From Thalassia testudinum (Eukaryota > Streptophyta > Magnoliopsida > Alismatales > Hydrocharitaceae), in the NCBI GenBank assembly GCA_037157565.1, contig JAZHRO010000013.1, forward strand, positions 115,582,001 through 115,646,000: a stretch of DNA of 64,000 nucleotides. Direction: 5' to 3'. The notes under the pieces are model-generated. The model was not told where the DNA came from. It saw only the letters and a list, made by a program, of their open reading frames with translations, and made no database searches. A program made the translations under genes and the position numbers. This document shows positions 35,223 through 47,311 of the stretch, in pieces. The first letter of the stretch is position 1; every line of letters starts with the position of its first letter.

Positions 35223-36947
35223 AGTTTGAGGTTCGACATTTGGGTGGGAATCACGAAGATTAAGATGGTTGGATTAAGCACCCAAATTGTGAGGTGGAAA
35301 TTGAACTTTGGGGAGAAACTCTTGAAATATTAGATATTCTAGAGTACCCACAAACCCCAACTCATCTCCAAACCCTCACCATCCTTTTTCACCCAACCAT
35401 TGCATAAATTCTATATCCACCCACACCTCCTCTGTAATGAATTAACAAAACTCCTATTGGAGATCATTTGGGCTCTCCCTGCACCACCAACTTGCCACTT
35501 TCATTGATAATCTTTTTGGCAAGCCCATTTTTACTCTCCAGGACCCATATCTAGGGGCCTAGAAACTGTGTTATTGCAGTCTCAATGTTAGTTTTTTTTT
35601 TTTGATTAAGGACCTCGCCTAGCTGAAGGCACTAAACTCAGCATGTGTCAAGACTATTCCGACTTTACCTGAATCTCACGGAAACCAGGTACTATTCTTC
35701 GACTTCTACTCTCTTGCATGCTTTCATTTTTAACAATGAGGACATAACATTAGCTAAGCATGGGGGGTAGATATTTCTTATGAATATTTTTGTTAGTTGT
35801 AACAGTAATTTCCTACTTTTCATCTTAAAAGAAAAAAAAAGAATTAGGAGACGAGAACTTAGGCATTAGGAGTTGCAAACTTTAGGATTTGATACTTTGG
35901 ACCTGAATACTCAGACTCTTCAGGTCTTCGAGCTTAATTAGCCTGGGTATCCACTCGAATGCGGACTTGGTCTCGAGTTCTCGCTAAGTAATTCTATTTT
36001 AAACTGGTCAATATATTAAGGTGATAAGTTTACAACTTATCAACCTACCCTCTGATATGAGGGGACTTTGAGCCTAAGCATCTACACACTTTTTGTACTG
36101 ACTCACTTTTCGACGGTTTCTTCGGAAATTGGGTAGCTAATGAATCGTCTAGGGTGGTATGGATGGCAAGTTGTCAGTGGTAATAGCTCATCGGCCGGTT
36201 GTCCAGAGCCCAGCCACAAGACCATTTTCTTCGTACAGTCTTTAGGTAAATCTTAGATTAGGGAAGTCACCTACTTAAAAAAAGATAAAAAAAGGAATAA
36301 AATAGAAAAAAGGAGAAAATAAAAAAAACAAATAAGACCATACTTCACCGCATGAGTATGGCTGGCAAGTTGCTGTGGGTAACAACAACCCATTTGCCGG
36401 TTGTCTAGAGCCCAGCTCATAAAAATGCACAATAACTCCCAAATCACTTAGGGAAGAAGTGAGGAAGTAGAATAAATTGGGGAGATATACATCGGATTTG
36501 CCCTTGTGTTGACCCCATAAATAAAAGAAGCAGGGGGAAAGCTACTGTTCGAAAAGATAAACCTCTAGGCAAGGTCACCTAGGGTCGTAGAAACCCGAAG
36601 TCCATTTTAACGGCCGCCTAATGACTCTTCCACTCTTTTCACTAGATGGTTAGCACTTAGAGTCCTTTTTTAGTCTTGGGTAGCTCGGGTAGCTGTAAAA
36701 AGTTATCCTAGAACTCTCAAACTCCAAAAGTACAAAAAAATTAGAAAAGAAGAAAAATAAGAAAAAAATTGTGTATCTTCTCTTTTCAAATAAGGTTGGG
36801 CTTGGACAGTCTGCATTCTGGTAGAACCAGGGCACTATTGAGTTTTTGTAATTAGGCCTTGGGGTTGAGATTTTCTAAAGCAATCGATGAATTTTGCCTA
36901 AATAATCGAATCCTAATTCTATCTTTATACATAGCATTTAGGTTAAT
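35223..36947 (+). other. 3' untranslated region of F
   Basis: Non-coding. It holds the internal PPT pair (TGAGGACAT at 35737-35745, GCATGGGGGG at 35758-35767; spacing 12 nt) and an imperfect 65-bp duplication (36156-36219 and 36354-36418). Confidence 0.75.
36156..36418 (+). repeat. Duplicated 65-bp box in 3' region of F
   Basis: Both copies read GGCAAGTTG, then a variable part, then GCCGGTTGTCnAGAGCCCAGC. Copy 1 is 36156-36219 and copy 2 is 36354-36418. Between them is A-rich DNA. The function is unknown. Confidence 0.8.
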
Positions 36948-36966
36948 TTTGCTAGGGACTAGCAAA
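36948..36966 (+). other. Hairpin before the PPT of F
   Basis: TTTGCTA, loop GGGAC, TAGCAAA: a perfect 7-bp stem 6 nt before GCATGGGGG. Confidence 0.8.
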
Positions 36967-36969
36967 GCG

Positions 36970-36983
36970 TAAGCATGGGGGTA
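36970..36983 (+). other. Polypurine tract of F
   Basis: TAAGCATGGGGGTA directly before the 3' LTR. Confidence 0.88.
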
Positions 36984-38647
36984 TGATAAACACACATGAA
37001 TTCATGATAAAATGCTTATTTATGATAGTTCCTAGGCTTAGCATTGCATATTATGTTATAAATTCTGCATAACATCCATTGCATGGCATTTAGGATAGTT
37101 GTATATTATGTACATTAATTCTTCCATTTTATATGGCCAGGAGGTAGTGCGACATCTTTACAGGCTTCGGATGAAGAATCCAACTGTACGGATGAATCCG
37201 GAGCGACGATTGTAGTCTGTCAATGTGGAAATCACCCCGATCAGAGTTCCGTAGCACCCTCTACATGAAGAAGATGGACGGTCCAGATGGTGCCATGTGG
37301 CACCATCCATACCGCTTGACATGAACCACGACCGCCCCAGCACTCGCTCATGGAGAGATTTCAATCGTTGGATTTCAATCCAACGGCTGAGGGGTGCTCT
37401 ACACCTCGCGATCGCACTTGATAAATCGTGACTCTGGCGTAACGGTGAAGACAAGAGCTCGCAAACTACAAGCACGTGTCTGCGAGCACGAGTTCGAGTT
37501 GCGGTGGGGGGAGGTGATCTCGCGAGCATGGGCACAATCGAATTGTGCCCGTTGGATGGCCATCAAGCGACAGAGAGGGAGGCGACGTGGCGCAATCAGA
37601 CCCACACGATCTGCACTCATTTGATCACACACCGACCAACGCCCAATCTGATGCGCCAATGAGTGCACGATCCCTGCGCCATCTCGACCGTCCGCCTCTG
37701 ATCCAACGGCTGCTGTTGGTTCACACCTGAACTAGCCATGAGCGTGCATGAGAGTGAGCTGGAGGCAACTGCGACAGCTTGGGTGGACCTTTAGTGATGC
37801 TTATAGTCGTCACTAATTGCTCATAGGCACGAGGCCAGCTGTAGGCGTGAGTGGTGGGGGCACGATCTTCAGCGACAGCTGCAGGGGTCTTTAGTGATGC
37901 TTGCAGCTATTACTATAGCCATGTACACGAATTTCTTCTTCTTCCCTCCACTATATAAACACCCGTACACCTCCCATTCCTCTTCATCTCTACCTACTCT
38001 ACTCCCACCTACTCCTAAGCTCTAGTAGCCTACCAAAGCTCCATTAGAGCTTACTCTCAAGCTCCAAAGGCCTCCTATTAGTGTAATGATCTACTTCCCA
38101 CCAAATATTCATCCCTCCTCCCATCACCTTCATAGGTTGCCTTGGAGCCGTCCTCCCACCTCCATTTCGGTAGCAGATCATCTCCGCCTCCTCACCTCCA
38201 TTCCATAGCCTCGATGAAGCATTCCTCTACCCGGCATCCTCCTGCATCTCACCTCCATCATCCTGCTCCTCAACTCCTTCGTCCAAGCTTCCGCTAGGCA
38301 TCGTCATCTCGTCGAATAGCCGATTCGGGAGATTCCTTCTCACCTCTCTCTCTTTTTATGCTTTTGTATATTATTGTAATAGACAATTGTGCAATATATC
38401 ATATTTGTTCCATCTCTCTTGTTAATTTATTCTTCTTGTCTTTTTATTTCAAAAATACAAAAGAATAACAAAACCTTAAAATACCAAAAAGAAACAAAAT
38501 GAAGTGGAGTTTTCAAGCAAAGTAAATGTCGCCTCCCTGTGTTCGACTCGGGACTCCCTTGGAGTTTCAATAAAAAATGTATTTGTTACGACTACGACAA
38601 TGGGTTCCTCAAAACCCTGATTTCTACCATGCGAAACACGCTAATTA
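36984..38647 (+). repeat. 3' LTR of F
   Basis: 1664 bp from TGATAAACACACATG to CGCTAATTA (terminal CA mutated to TA). TATA box at 37951-37959. It shows the unoccupied form of the site used by the solo LTR in the 5' LTR. Confidence 0.88.
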
Positions 38648-38652
38648 GATCC

Positions 38653-38986
38653 TGAGTTGCTTTGCCACTACGGGTGATAACAGAGTTAAGTCCTACCTGG
38701 TTTGAGTTTAGAGTCGGCAAAAGAGGTGGTTGCTGTTGATATCTCAAAAATGATGTTGAAGCCTCCATCTTGTCGAGTGGTGGAGTAGAAGGGGCCTGAT
38801 AACATATTGTGCTTGACCCTAATTCGGGTTCATAACGCACCTCTGGTTTGGCATGTTATTGGGATTTAGTAGAGGTTGAGATGGGAGTGCACCAGGCTAG
38901 CTAGACCCAGCCATCGGTGTGAGCTAATTTCAAACCTCTATGATCTCGTCTTTGTGTTGTTTTTGCATAGCTGCGTTGGTCTTTTG
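38653..38986 (-). pseudogene. gag C-terminal part of element D
   Basis: The minus frame reads NQKTNAAMQKQHKDEI, later QQQPPLLPTLNSNQ and VITRSGKATQD. The last is the TLRSGK-type signature that precedes protease in Athila gag. It continues the gag from 49602 across element B, and is separated from the D protease (22988) by element F. Confidence 0.85.
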
Positions 38987-38991
38987 ATTGT

Positions 38992-41276
38992 TGATAGCGA
39001 AAATACGCGGTTTGTTAATTAGGTCGTTGTAACGCGTAAATCTGCTTTCGCTCTTAAATTTATAATCCTAGATAGGGAAGTATCTAGGGTCATCCAAGGA
39101 GGCAATATGGTTGCAAAATTGATTCTCTTGCTTGGAATATATCTCAACTTTCTTTTTGGTAATTTTCAATATACCATTTTTTTTTATTTTTGAACTAAGG
39201 CAACATGCGAACTGATGGCGGGAAAAGTGTTTACACTTCCAATTAAGTAAACAACTCTAAAGTAGCAAGTAGAGCCTCTCCCTAAGCTCACTCTAGGCAA
39301 GTGGAGACCTAGAATAATTAGGGAGAGGAAGTGAAGAATGCTGAAAATAAGCAAATAGAAATGCAAACAAGATATGCGAAGAAGGCAACTAGATAATTGA
39401 TAAAGTGTTTAACAAAAATGCCTAGTAGAGGAATGCTTCTACTACTAGATAATTGAAGTAAAAGAAAACGGAAATCCTCTAAATAGATGGTGAAGAAGAG
39501 GCTTCTTGCTCCAAGGTTGGTGGCTCCCAAGCTTGAAAAGAATCCTTCAACTCCTTCCTTGCAGAACTCCGCCAAGGTGATGACCTCCAAGGCAAGCCCT
39601 AAGGGGGCGTGCCCTAAGTTTCTCTCCAAGGGTGGACATCCACCCTAAGCTTTTCTCCTTTGCCTGGCCATCCTCCTTGAAGTGGGAGAGTCCTCCTCCT
39701 TGGTGTGGCTCAAGTTGAAGAGAGTGGGGAGAAGAAGGCACCAAAAGGGCTGGTGATGTGCCCCTTTAATCTCCTTCTCTACTCCTTCTTGGCCATAGGT
39801 ATAGGTGGTTTAGGTAGAAAATATACTAAGGGAGGATGCCCCAAAAATGGTGGTAGGTGGTGGCTTTTTATAGAATAGGAGGGGGGCTATGGTGACCTTT
39901 GAAATGGATGGCCAAGATGAGTTGATGGAGGTGGTTGGAGATCCCATGGCCAAGGAGAGTTGGCGCCACCTTAAAGGGCACCAAGGGGTAGTTATGGGTG
40001 TTGACACCCTTTGGTGTTGGCGCCAAAATGGGCATTCTAGAAGGTCATTAGGTGGCGCCACTTTAAGGTTCTAGAGGGGGGGTTTGTGGATGGCTAGGAT
40101 GGCTTATGTGGGTAGGTGTAGGGTGGATTAAGGGGCTGAAAGTGGCGCCAATATAGAGGTGGTTAGGGGTGGTTTTTGGCACCAACTTGAAGTGTCTTTT
40201 GGTGGAGATAATGGGGTGAAGGGATGGCTAGGAGGTGGCGCCAACTTAAGTAGGGTAGCTAGCTTAGGTAGGCTTGAGTTGGTGGAGCTAGCTAGGGTTG
40301 ATTTTTAAGGTAATGGATGGCCAAGGAGCTGGTTGTTGGCTAAGCTAAGCTAAGCTAAGATAAGCTAAGCTAGCTTAGCTAATGGAGGAGTAGAGGAGAA
40401 GGTGTTGGAGCTAGGGTTTGGAGGGAGGAGCTGAGGAGGAGAAGTCTGGAGCTGGAGTTGGAGCTGGCTGCTGCTGAAAAGGCTGGCATAGGGCTACTTT
40501 AGATGGCTTAGCTTGCTAGTTCTTTGCTAGTTGCTAAGCCAAGCTAAAGTGAGCTAGCTTCTACCAAAATGAGCTGAGGTGAGCTAGGTCTGATGCTCCC
40601 GGGGAGAATCAAGCTGGTTGAGGCAGCTAAGGTAGCTTAGCTCAACTGAGTTGAGCTAAGCTGAGTCCCCGGGAGCTGGACTTGAGCTTCCTGAGCTGGG
40701 ATGAGTTCTTCTTCAGCTGGCTGGAGCTGAGTGGAGCTGGATGTAGTTGGATCTGAGCTGGGGTGAACTCCTGTCAACTTAGCTGAGCTAGCTAGAGCTC
40801 CCTGTGGACTAGTGGGAGCTGAGATGAGCTAGACTCAGCTAAGTTGAGCTGGATCTGAGCTGACTTGAGCTAGGGTGAGCTAAGGTGAACTCTCTTGAGC
40901 TGCCATCCAGCTGAGATTAGCTGAATGGAGCTGGGATGAGCTAACCCTAGTTTAAGTAAGCTAGGTTCCAATTGCGGTGAGCTGGATCAAGCTGAGGTGA
41001 GCTGGATCAAGCTGAGGTGAGCTGGATTAGGCTGAGTTCCAGCTAGTCTGGGCTTCTCCTTCACCATTTGCCTTCTTGAGTGCTAGGGTTTTAGGGATCT
41101 ATATATCTGTACATCCCTAACACTCACAAAAATATATTAAAAAGACAATAAAAAATGCAATGCATGCCTAACCTATTTAATGGCTAAATGCAGCCCAAAA
41201 ACCCATTTGCGGAGTAAAATCCTAAGAGCTAGGTTTGTTTTAATGCATAAGAATGATGATAAACTGGCGTTTATCA
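38992..41276 (-). repeat. 3' LTR of B
   Basis: 2285 bp. TATA box (minus) at 39864-39873. AGCT-rich array at about 40313-41050. Three tandem 20-bp units (GAGCTGGATCAAGCTGAGGT) near 40980-41030. Confidence 0.95.
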
Positions 41277-41279
41277 CAC

Positions 41280-41290
41280 CCCCATACTTA
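41280..41290 (-). other. Polypurine tract of B
   Basis: The minus strand reads TAAGTATGGGGGTG directly before the LTR start at 41276; it is one base different from A. Confidence 0.85.
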
Positions 41291-41292
41291 TC

Positions 41293-41314
41293 TTTTGCTA
41301 GTCTCTTAGCAAAA
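41293..41314 (-). other. Hairpin before the PPT of B
   Basis: TTTTGCTA, six-base loop, TAGCAAAA: an 8-bp stem identical to A. Confidence 0.8.
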
Positions 41315-41655
41315 CTTAAAACAGAATTTTTTGGGAAATCTAATTTTTTCGACTTTGGAGGAGAAAAAGAGATCAATGGACCTTGGTAGATTAAAAACAC
41401 TGGAGGTACGGGATTTGTTAAAGATAAACATCGGGATTTGTTTTTGGAATCAACCATTAGATAGAACGGGATCAATATATCTTCCAAAAAATTCTCAAAT
41501 TAACCCCTTGTTAATTCAGATGACTTGAAATTTTTGTTTTTAGGAATTTTTTTTGGCTCATGAATCTGATTCTCAACTTGCAAAATCCTTTAAAACCTTG
41601 TGGCTGTGCTTGTGAAAAGCCAACATTTATAAGGGCGTGTTAATTAATTAATTTA

Positions 41656-41672
41656 TTTATATATATATATAT
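41656..41672. repeat. (TA)n microsatellite
   Basis: Short TA run in the 3' region of B; the same place in A (18800) is A-rich with no TA run. Confidence 0.7.
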
Positions 41673-41741
41673 ATTTTTTTTCTCCCCCATGCTTATTTTT
41701 AGCTTAGTCTTACAACAGATGTGTCGGGATCATCATTCCTG

Positions 41742-41984
41742 TTACCATTCCTCGAGGGGGTTCTGGTGCCAGTACTTCGAGATAGCACTGTCCATGACAT
41801 CCCCCAGGAGCTCACAACCCCAGAACACGATGCGGTGAAAAGGGGCGCTCCAAACAAACTCAAGCTCTTGCTCCGACACTATAGGTAGAGCACCGTCCAA
41901 GACACTTGAGCTGCTAAAATGCGCTTTAATGCTCCATCTAAAGATATGAAATATAGATATGGAGCAACGCCGAGGCGGTAACAT
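41742..41984 (-). other. Conserved 3'-region segment of B with small open frame
   Basis: 80-codon frame (MLPPRRCSISIFHIFRWS...FHRIVFWGCELLGD), nearly the same as A 18485-18700. Few differences change the frame. The product is not recognised. Confidence 0.45.
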
Positions 41985-42505
41985 GTTGACATCGAGTCCT
42001 TAAAGGAGGCATTTTCCTCCTTCTCGGCGGTGGGAACTCAAACCAATGATCTGCTTCAGACTTTCACTAAGTCCAAACAAGGGAGTTTTTCAAATTTTTA
42101 GTTATTTTTAAGTGTTGGCTTGTGTGTGAAGAGTGACACAAGAAGTTTCTCAAAACATGCAAGTTTTTGAATCAGAAGCTAAGTCAAATCATATTGCAAA
42201 ATATGATCAAGTCACCTGAACTATCATGAGTTCAGGTGGAATTTTATAGAAGGATATCTGATCTTGTCTAAAATAGACCCTGGAATTCTAATGATCAGAT
42301 CCATATCCTCATCCTTAGTTTGTTAAAGATTAAATCCCATTGTACCAAAAGTGAATTTTTCGACCTTAGTCCCGATTTCAAAATTTTTCCTCAAAAAGTT
42401 TTGAACATTTTTATTTTTCTGCGTATGCAAGCAGGAAATAAATTAAACAAAGATGCATGTTTTTAGGTTTTGAAAATCCTAAATCGATTGTAAAATTTAA
42501 AAACA

Positions 42506-42537
42506 CCCCCCCATGCTTAAGATATGCCATGTCCTCA
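42506..42537 (-). other. Internal PPT-like box of B
   Basis: On the minus strand TGAGGACAT (42529-42537), 12 nt, then GCATGGGGGGG (42506-42516). Confidence 0.8.
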
Positions 42538-42638
42538 TGCATTAGGAGGGAAAAGTGATCACCTTAGTGAAGAACGGTCGGGTTTAGGAGGAACAAAACC
42601 TGGAAAAAGAAGAAAAAAGGGAAAGCAAGAAAAAATGA

Positions 42639-42652
42639 TGGGTTACCTCCCA
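42639..42652 (-). other. TGGGAGGTAACCCA end-of-pol box of B
   Basis: Same box and same relative place as in A (17810-17823). It follows the last gag-protease-side sequence with no pol between. Confidence 0.6.
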
Positions 42653-42976
42653 TCCAGTGCTATCTTTTACGCCATTCAGCCGGGCGTGAAGGTATGCACG
42701 GAAGATGTAAGATCATGTAAATAATTGGACACTTGGATGCCCGCAAAAAAGGTGTCTTCTTTTAGATCCCTAGAAAATTGATTAGAAATAATATTGGGAT
42801 CAAAGTTGGATGGAAAATGATAAGTGTAGCCCGAGTCTGGCCATGGGTTTAAATTAGGTTGGGTGCCAAACTCAGGCTGGGTTGGTGGCAGGTCCATAAG
42901 AAAGGGGTCGGGGAAGGAATGGTGAGGATTGGGTGAAGTTAGTGTGGAAAAGTTAGGTGCGTGAATAGTGGGTGGG

Positions 42977-45619
42977 TTAGGGGGGTATCAGGAATAAATT
43001 TGGGGTCAAGACAAGTTTTCGGATCACAGATTTCGCCGACCACTGATTCTGAATCAGAGTCCTCAAAAAAATTATGGTCGTAAGGGTATCTATTAACATT
43101 GTCTCCTCCACCATATTGGAAATTTCAGTATCTGAGTCCTCAAAGAAGTTATCATCATGGAATCTCCTGGAGGATTTGAAAATATCTAAAGTGAGAGTTT
43201 GGCCTGCACAAGTGATATCCATTTTTCCTGTGTGGCAATTGATATTTTCCTTTGCAGTGGCCAAAAAAGGGCGTCCAAGGATTATTGGGGAGTCCAGTAA
43301 CGATTCAGGTGCCTTAATGTCAAGAACCAGAAAGTCTGCAGGGAAGACACAATTCTGGACCTTGACTAAAACATCCTCGATAATCCCACGAGGTTTGATT
43401 GTAGATCGGTCGGCTAATTGCAGGGTAACCTCAACGGGTTTTAATTCACCGATCTGAAATTCTTCGAATAAACTCGTGGGAATAATATTAACTGAGGCAC
43501 CAAGATCAAGGAGGGCGCGATTAAATGTAGTGTCATCAATAATTACATAAATTAAAGGCGCCCCCGGATCTTTCATCTTAGGAGGTAGCTTACTCTGTAT
43601 GACAGAGCTTACTGTCTCTGAAAGATTCACTTGTCCTAGATTTTTAGCCTGCCTTTTAGGAGTACAAATCTCCTTCAAAAATTTAGCATAGGCAGGTATA
43701 TATTTGATGGCATCTAGGAGAGGAATATTGATATCAACTTGCCCAAATAGCTCCATGAGTTCTTCTGTAGTGGGCTCAGATTTCTTTTTTTTGTTGGTGG
43801 TGGGATAGAGAGCTTGTGGGAAAGGAACAGGAATCTTGTCTTGAGATTTTTGTTTTTCTTTTTCTTCCTGATGGGGAGGTGTGGAGTCAATTTGCACAGG
43901 TATCTTACCAGGTTCGTGTGAAGGCCCGGGGTCTGTGGTGGTTTTCCCACTCCTCAAAGTAACTGCATGTGCAGTCGGATTATTATTTAGAGGAGGTGGG
44001 GGGGCCTGTGATTGCGGAAACCTGGGCGGCTGCTGAGGTGGTGGATTAGGAGGAGGCTGATTTGGATAATGTGGATTTCTGCCCATATAATGGTTTCCTT
44101 GGTGATTAGGGTTGGGTATGGGTTGGGACGGAAGATGTCCTACAGGTCTTTGCGTGGGAGTAACCCCAATCTGATTGTTCAGATTTGTGATGTTGCGGGT
44201 TACTTCCGTCATTTTTGTTTGCATATCCTGCAGGGTTCGCAGCATCTAGGCATTGATATCTTGTTGGGATGGCCCAGGATGGAAGTTTGGATTCGACCCA
44301 TACCCATTAAAATGATATGGTTGGGAGGAAACTTGATTATTCCAGGAGTAGTTCGGGTAAGTTTTCCAATTGGAAGAATTTTTAAAGGGCTCCTGGATGG
44401 CAGAAATATTTTGAGTAGGGTTAAGATCTGGATAGTTGTAATTTCCTAGTGAATCATGGGCAACCTCAGAATAATTAACAGGGGTAGTGTTGAGATTGTG
44501 CAAATTTTCTCTTGGTGGAAAGTTAGGTTGGGTTAGATGTGGGTGTGGAGCTTGAGTTGATGTGGCCAGTCTTTCCTCAATTTTCTTTTGATTAATATGC
44601 ATCTGGTCGAGTTTCTGAGCGATCAATTGAAGATCGTCTTAGGTGACTGGGATAGATTGAGTGCCTATTTCATGAACACCGAACTGCGAGTTTTGGGTTC
44701 TGCAAAATGTGTTCATGGAAGCTTGATTAAATGAGTTTTCACTCATTTCTTCAAACAGGTCATAGGCACTTTCAGCATCTTTATTTAAGAAGTTGCCGCC
44801 ACACGAGGCATCGACAAACTGTTGGATTTGATCTTCTAATCCATGATAGAAGATTTGCACGAGCTGCCATAAAGGAATCTCGTGGTGCGGGCAACTTCTT
44901 AAAAGATCTTGAAATCTTTCCCAAGATTCATGGAAAGTTTCAGCAGATTTTTGGTGAAAGGTCGTAATAGATCTTCATAAGGAATTGGTACGACCTATGG
45001 GAAAGAATTTCTTGAGGAAGGCACTCTTGAGTTGAGGCCATGTTGTAATGGGTCGGCCAATGGTCCTGAACCAATAAGCGGCCTTATCTTTAAGAGATAA
45101 TAGAAAAAGCCGCATCAGCCATATGTCTTCTTGCACATTTCGGGAACGGGTTGTCTGTGCAAGAAGAGTTAGCTCTTCAAGGTAGCTGAAAGGGTCTTCC
45201 CTAGGAAGGCCATGAAAGTGTTTAATTAGGTTCAGGACCGCAGGCTTGATCTCAAAGTCCCCCTCCGGTATGACCACCCCTGGTCGTTCCTCATAATAAG
45301 ACGGATCATAGAAATCTTTTAGAGGAACAACAGGCTGCTGACGGGGTGGTGGGTTTGGCCTTGCATTGGCTAGGTTTTGGATGTTCCTAGTCAATGTTTG
45401 TTGATTGGAATTTAATTTATTAATCTGATCGGCCATTAATTTTAAAAGATCAGGTAGGGGGTCTTGATGTTGTGTGTGGGGCAACTCAAGATTAGGGAGC
45501 TCCAAGTGTGGGAAGTTACTGGTGGTTGGGTTTTGGGTGGAAGGGTTAGAATTAGGGTTAGTGGTGGGGTTAGAGGTGGACGTGGAAGGGTCAGTGGACC
45601 TATTTTGTTGTGTTTCCAT
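42977..45619 (-). pseudogene. gag-protease of B, one frame with three stops
   Basis: From METQQNRSTDP at 45619 to 42977 there is one continuous frame of 881 codons. It is broken only by TGA (44975-44977), TAA (44639-44641) and TAG (44246-44248). Gag core: VPLKDFYDPSYYEERPGVVIP to FLKKFFPIGRTNSL. Then FYHGLEDQIQQFVDASCGG and SAYDLFEEMSE, a proline/glutamine-rich part (near 44000) with AVTLRSGKTT, and the protease ALLDLGASVNIIP (near 43500) with ILGRPFLATAKENIN (near 43260). No zinc knuckle is seen. The protease is full-length. RT is absent. Upstream codons from 45778 are open, but the start at 45619 agrees with E and A. Confidence 0.92.
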
Positions 45620-47288
45620 TTTTTCAGGAGAAGAAGACAGAAAAAGTGGTCTTTTTGCGTGGGGGGCGAAATCAAATGGTCCTTCCAAGTGCGGATTTTG
45701 AGACCGTCGCCCGTGCATAAAATGGAAGAACGGGAGGGGAGGAGAAGAGAAAGAGATGAGAGAAAGTGTGCAATTCAAACAAACAAAAACTAGACCTAAC
45801 TTAATTGTGACTCCCTAATAATAACCTAAGACTTGGTCTATATAGGAAATAAGTAATCAATAGTGAATACCCGTTCTATCAACAAATCTAGCCAAGTTGC
45901 TTAAGGGGAGGTTTGGGCCCAAACGTTTCCCAGGGAAAACCCCAGGTGCTTGTACAAACCCGCGCTTAGTCGTTTGACACAGCCCCTCAGCCTGAACACC
46001 AGATATAGATGACAGAATTGGTACTAACTAAAGAAAACTTAAGACCTAAATAGCAAGCCTAAGTTGATAAAACCTTAGGGGTCAAGTTGCTACAAATTTT
46101 AATTAGGTCTCGGATTCTATAGTGCACACGGAATGTGGAGGGCGTTTATTGGGTTGTTGCCCTGTTATTTAATTTTTTTTTGTGTGTGTGTAGGAATTGG
46201 AGAGTGGTTCCAATGAAAATCAAGTTGTCACACAATTTTTTTTGTATTTATGTCTTTTAGGATTCAATTTAATTAAATGAGTTTTAGGGTTTTTCTCTTT
46301 AAGCTTTCAAACAAGTTTGAAAGTTCACAATCAAAGGAAAGACAAGTTGTATGTGTGATTGTATATTTTCTTTTAATTGAGTCTCTAAAGAGAAAGAAGA
46401 AACCCTAAGCCAATTATCCTTAAGACAGAAATTTAACTACCAATGAATTATTTTTAGCTTTCTGAATTAAGTAGTGGTCCAAATAAGTCCAACAACACCA
46501 CTACTTTGAATAAAATCAAACAAGGATTCCAGAAAAGATTTTTGTAATATTTTAGGAATTTGTTTGATAATTTTTTTGAATTTTTAATTGTACTGGTGTC
46601 AAAGTCTAGAAATAATACCCGTGGGTATTATGGACTTTTCAGTATTACCACCAACCTCATAAAATTTTTATAATTTTATATGATGTGTAAAATTTCACAA
46701 GGATTCCAGTAAGCTAAATTTCTCAAAAATTGGATGAGTATAAAAATTCTGAAAATTTGCGGCCAGTAGCAAAACAAGAAGTTTAGAGGGTGTGACCCCT
46801 CTGCTATCCACGAATTTTTAAAAATTAAATACAAATCCAATTGTTTTGAAATTTGGAACAGATGTTCCTAGCTTAACTGGAAATCACTCTATGAAATTTT
46901 ATGATTTTAGGAGGCCTAGGGTTTTAGGAATCAATTTTTCAAGTCCAGACAGAAATCTGGACCCGAAAAATAGAACACCAATACTTGCAATGGAATGGTG
47001 CTAAAGAAGCATACAAGCAAACAATGGATTTTATAATGCACCACTCCACTTAATTAAAGTGTTTAGGGTCATGAAAGCCAAGTTTAGTGTATTTTGGTAG
47101 TTTTTTTTATCCTAAATGTGACAAGAAAGGGGAACCAACCTGAATTTCATGGGAAGAAAAGGATCTTTGAGCTCTCGCTTCCAGATTCCCGCTTTCCCGC
47201 TGTAGTTCCTGCACACACAAAAGAAAGAAAGAGAAGGGGATGAGATCCACTTCAAGAAAGAGCAAATTAATTAATGCAAAGCCGTGCC
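45620..47288 (-). other. 5' leader of B
   Basis: 1.67 kb, AT-rich, collinear with the leader of A. No gene is supported. Confidence 0.8.
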
Positions 47289-47306
47289 TCCCCGGCAACG
47301 GCGCCA
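47289..47306 (-). other. Primer-binding site of B (tRNA-Asp)
   Basis: The minus strand reads TGGCGCCGTTGCCGGGGA, identical to A, 5 nt from the LTR. Confidence 0.95.
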
Positions 47307-47311
47307 AAAAG

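Larger units (their letters stand above)
24681..38647 (+). mobile_element. Non-autonomous gypsy element F with two nested solo LTRs
   Basis: 5' LTR (24681-28467, start lost), PBS, leader, gag-protease split by X2, long 3' untranslated region with internal PPT box, hairpin, PPT and 3' LTR (36984-38647). No RT or integrase is found between the protease and the PPT. The right flank GATCC (38648-38652) lies in D gag; the left duplication is not visible because the 5' LTR start is rearranged. Without the nested LTRs the interior is about 5.8 kb. Confidence 0.85.
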
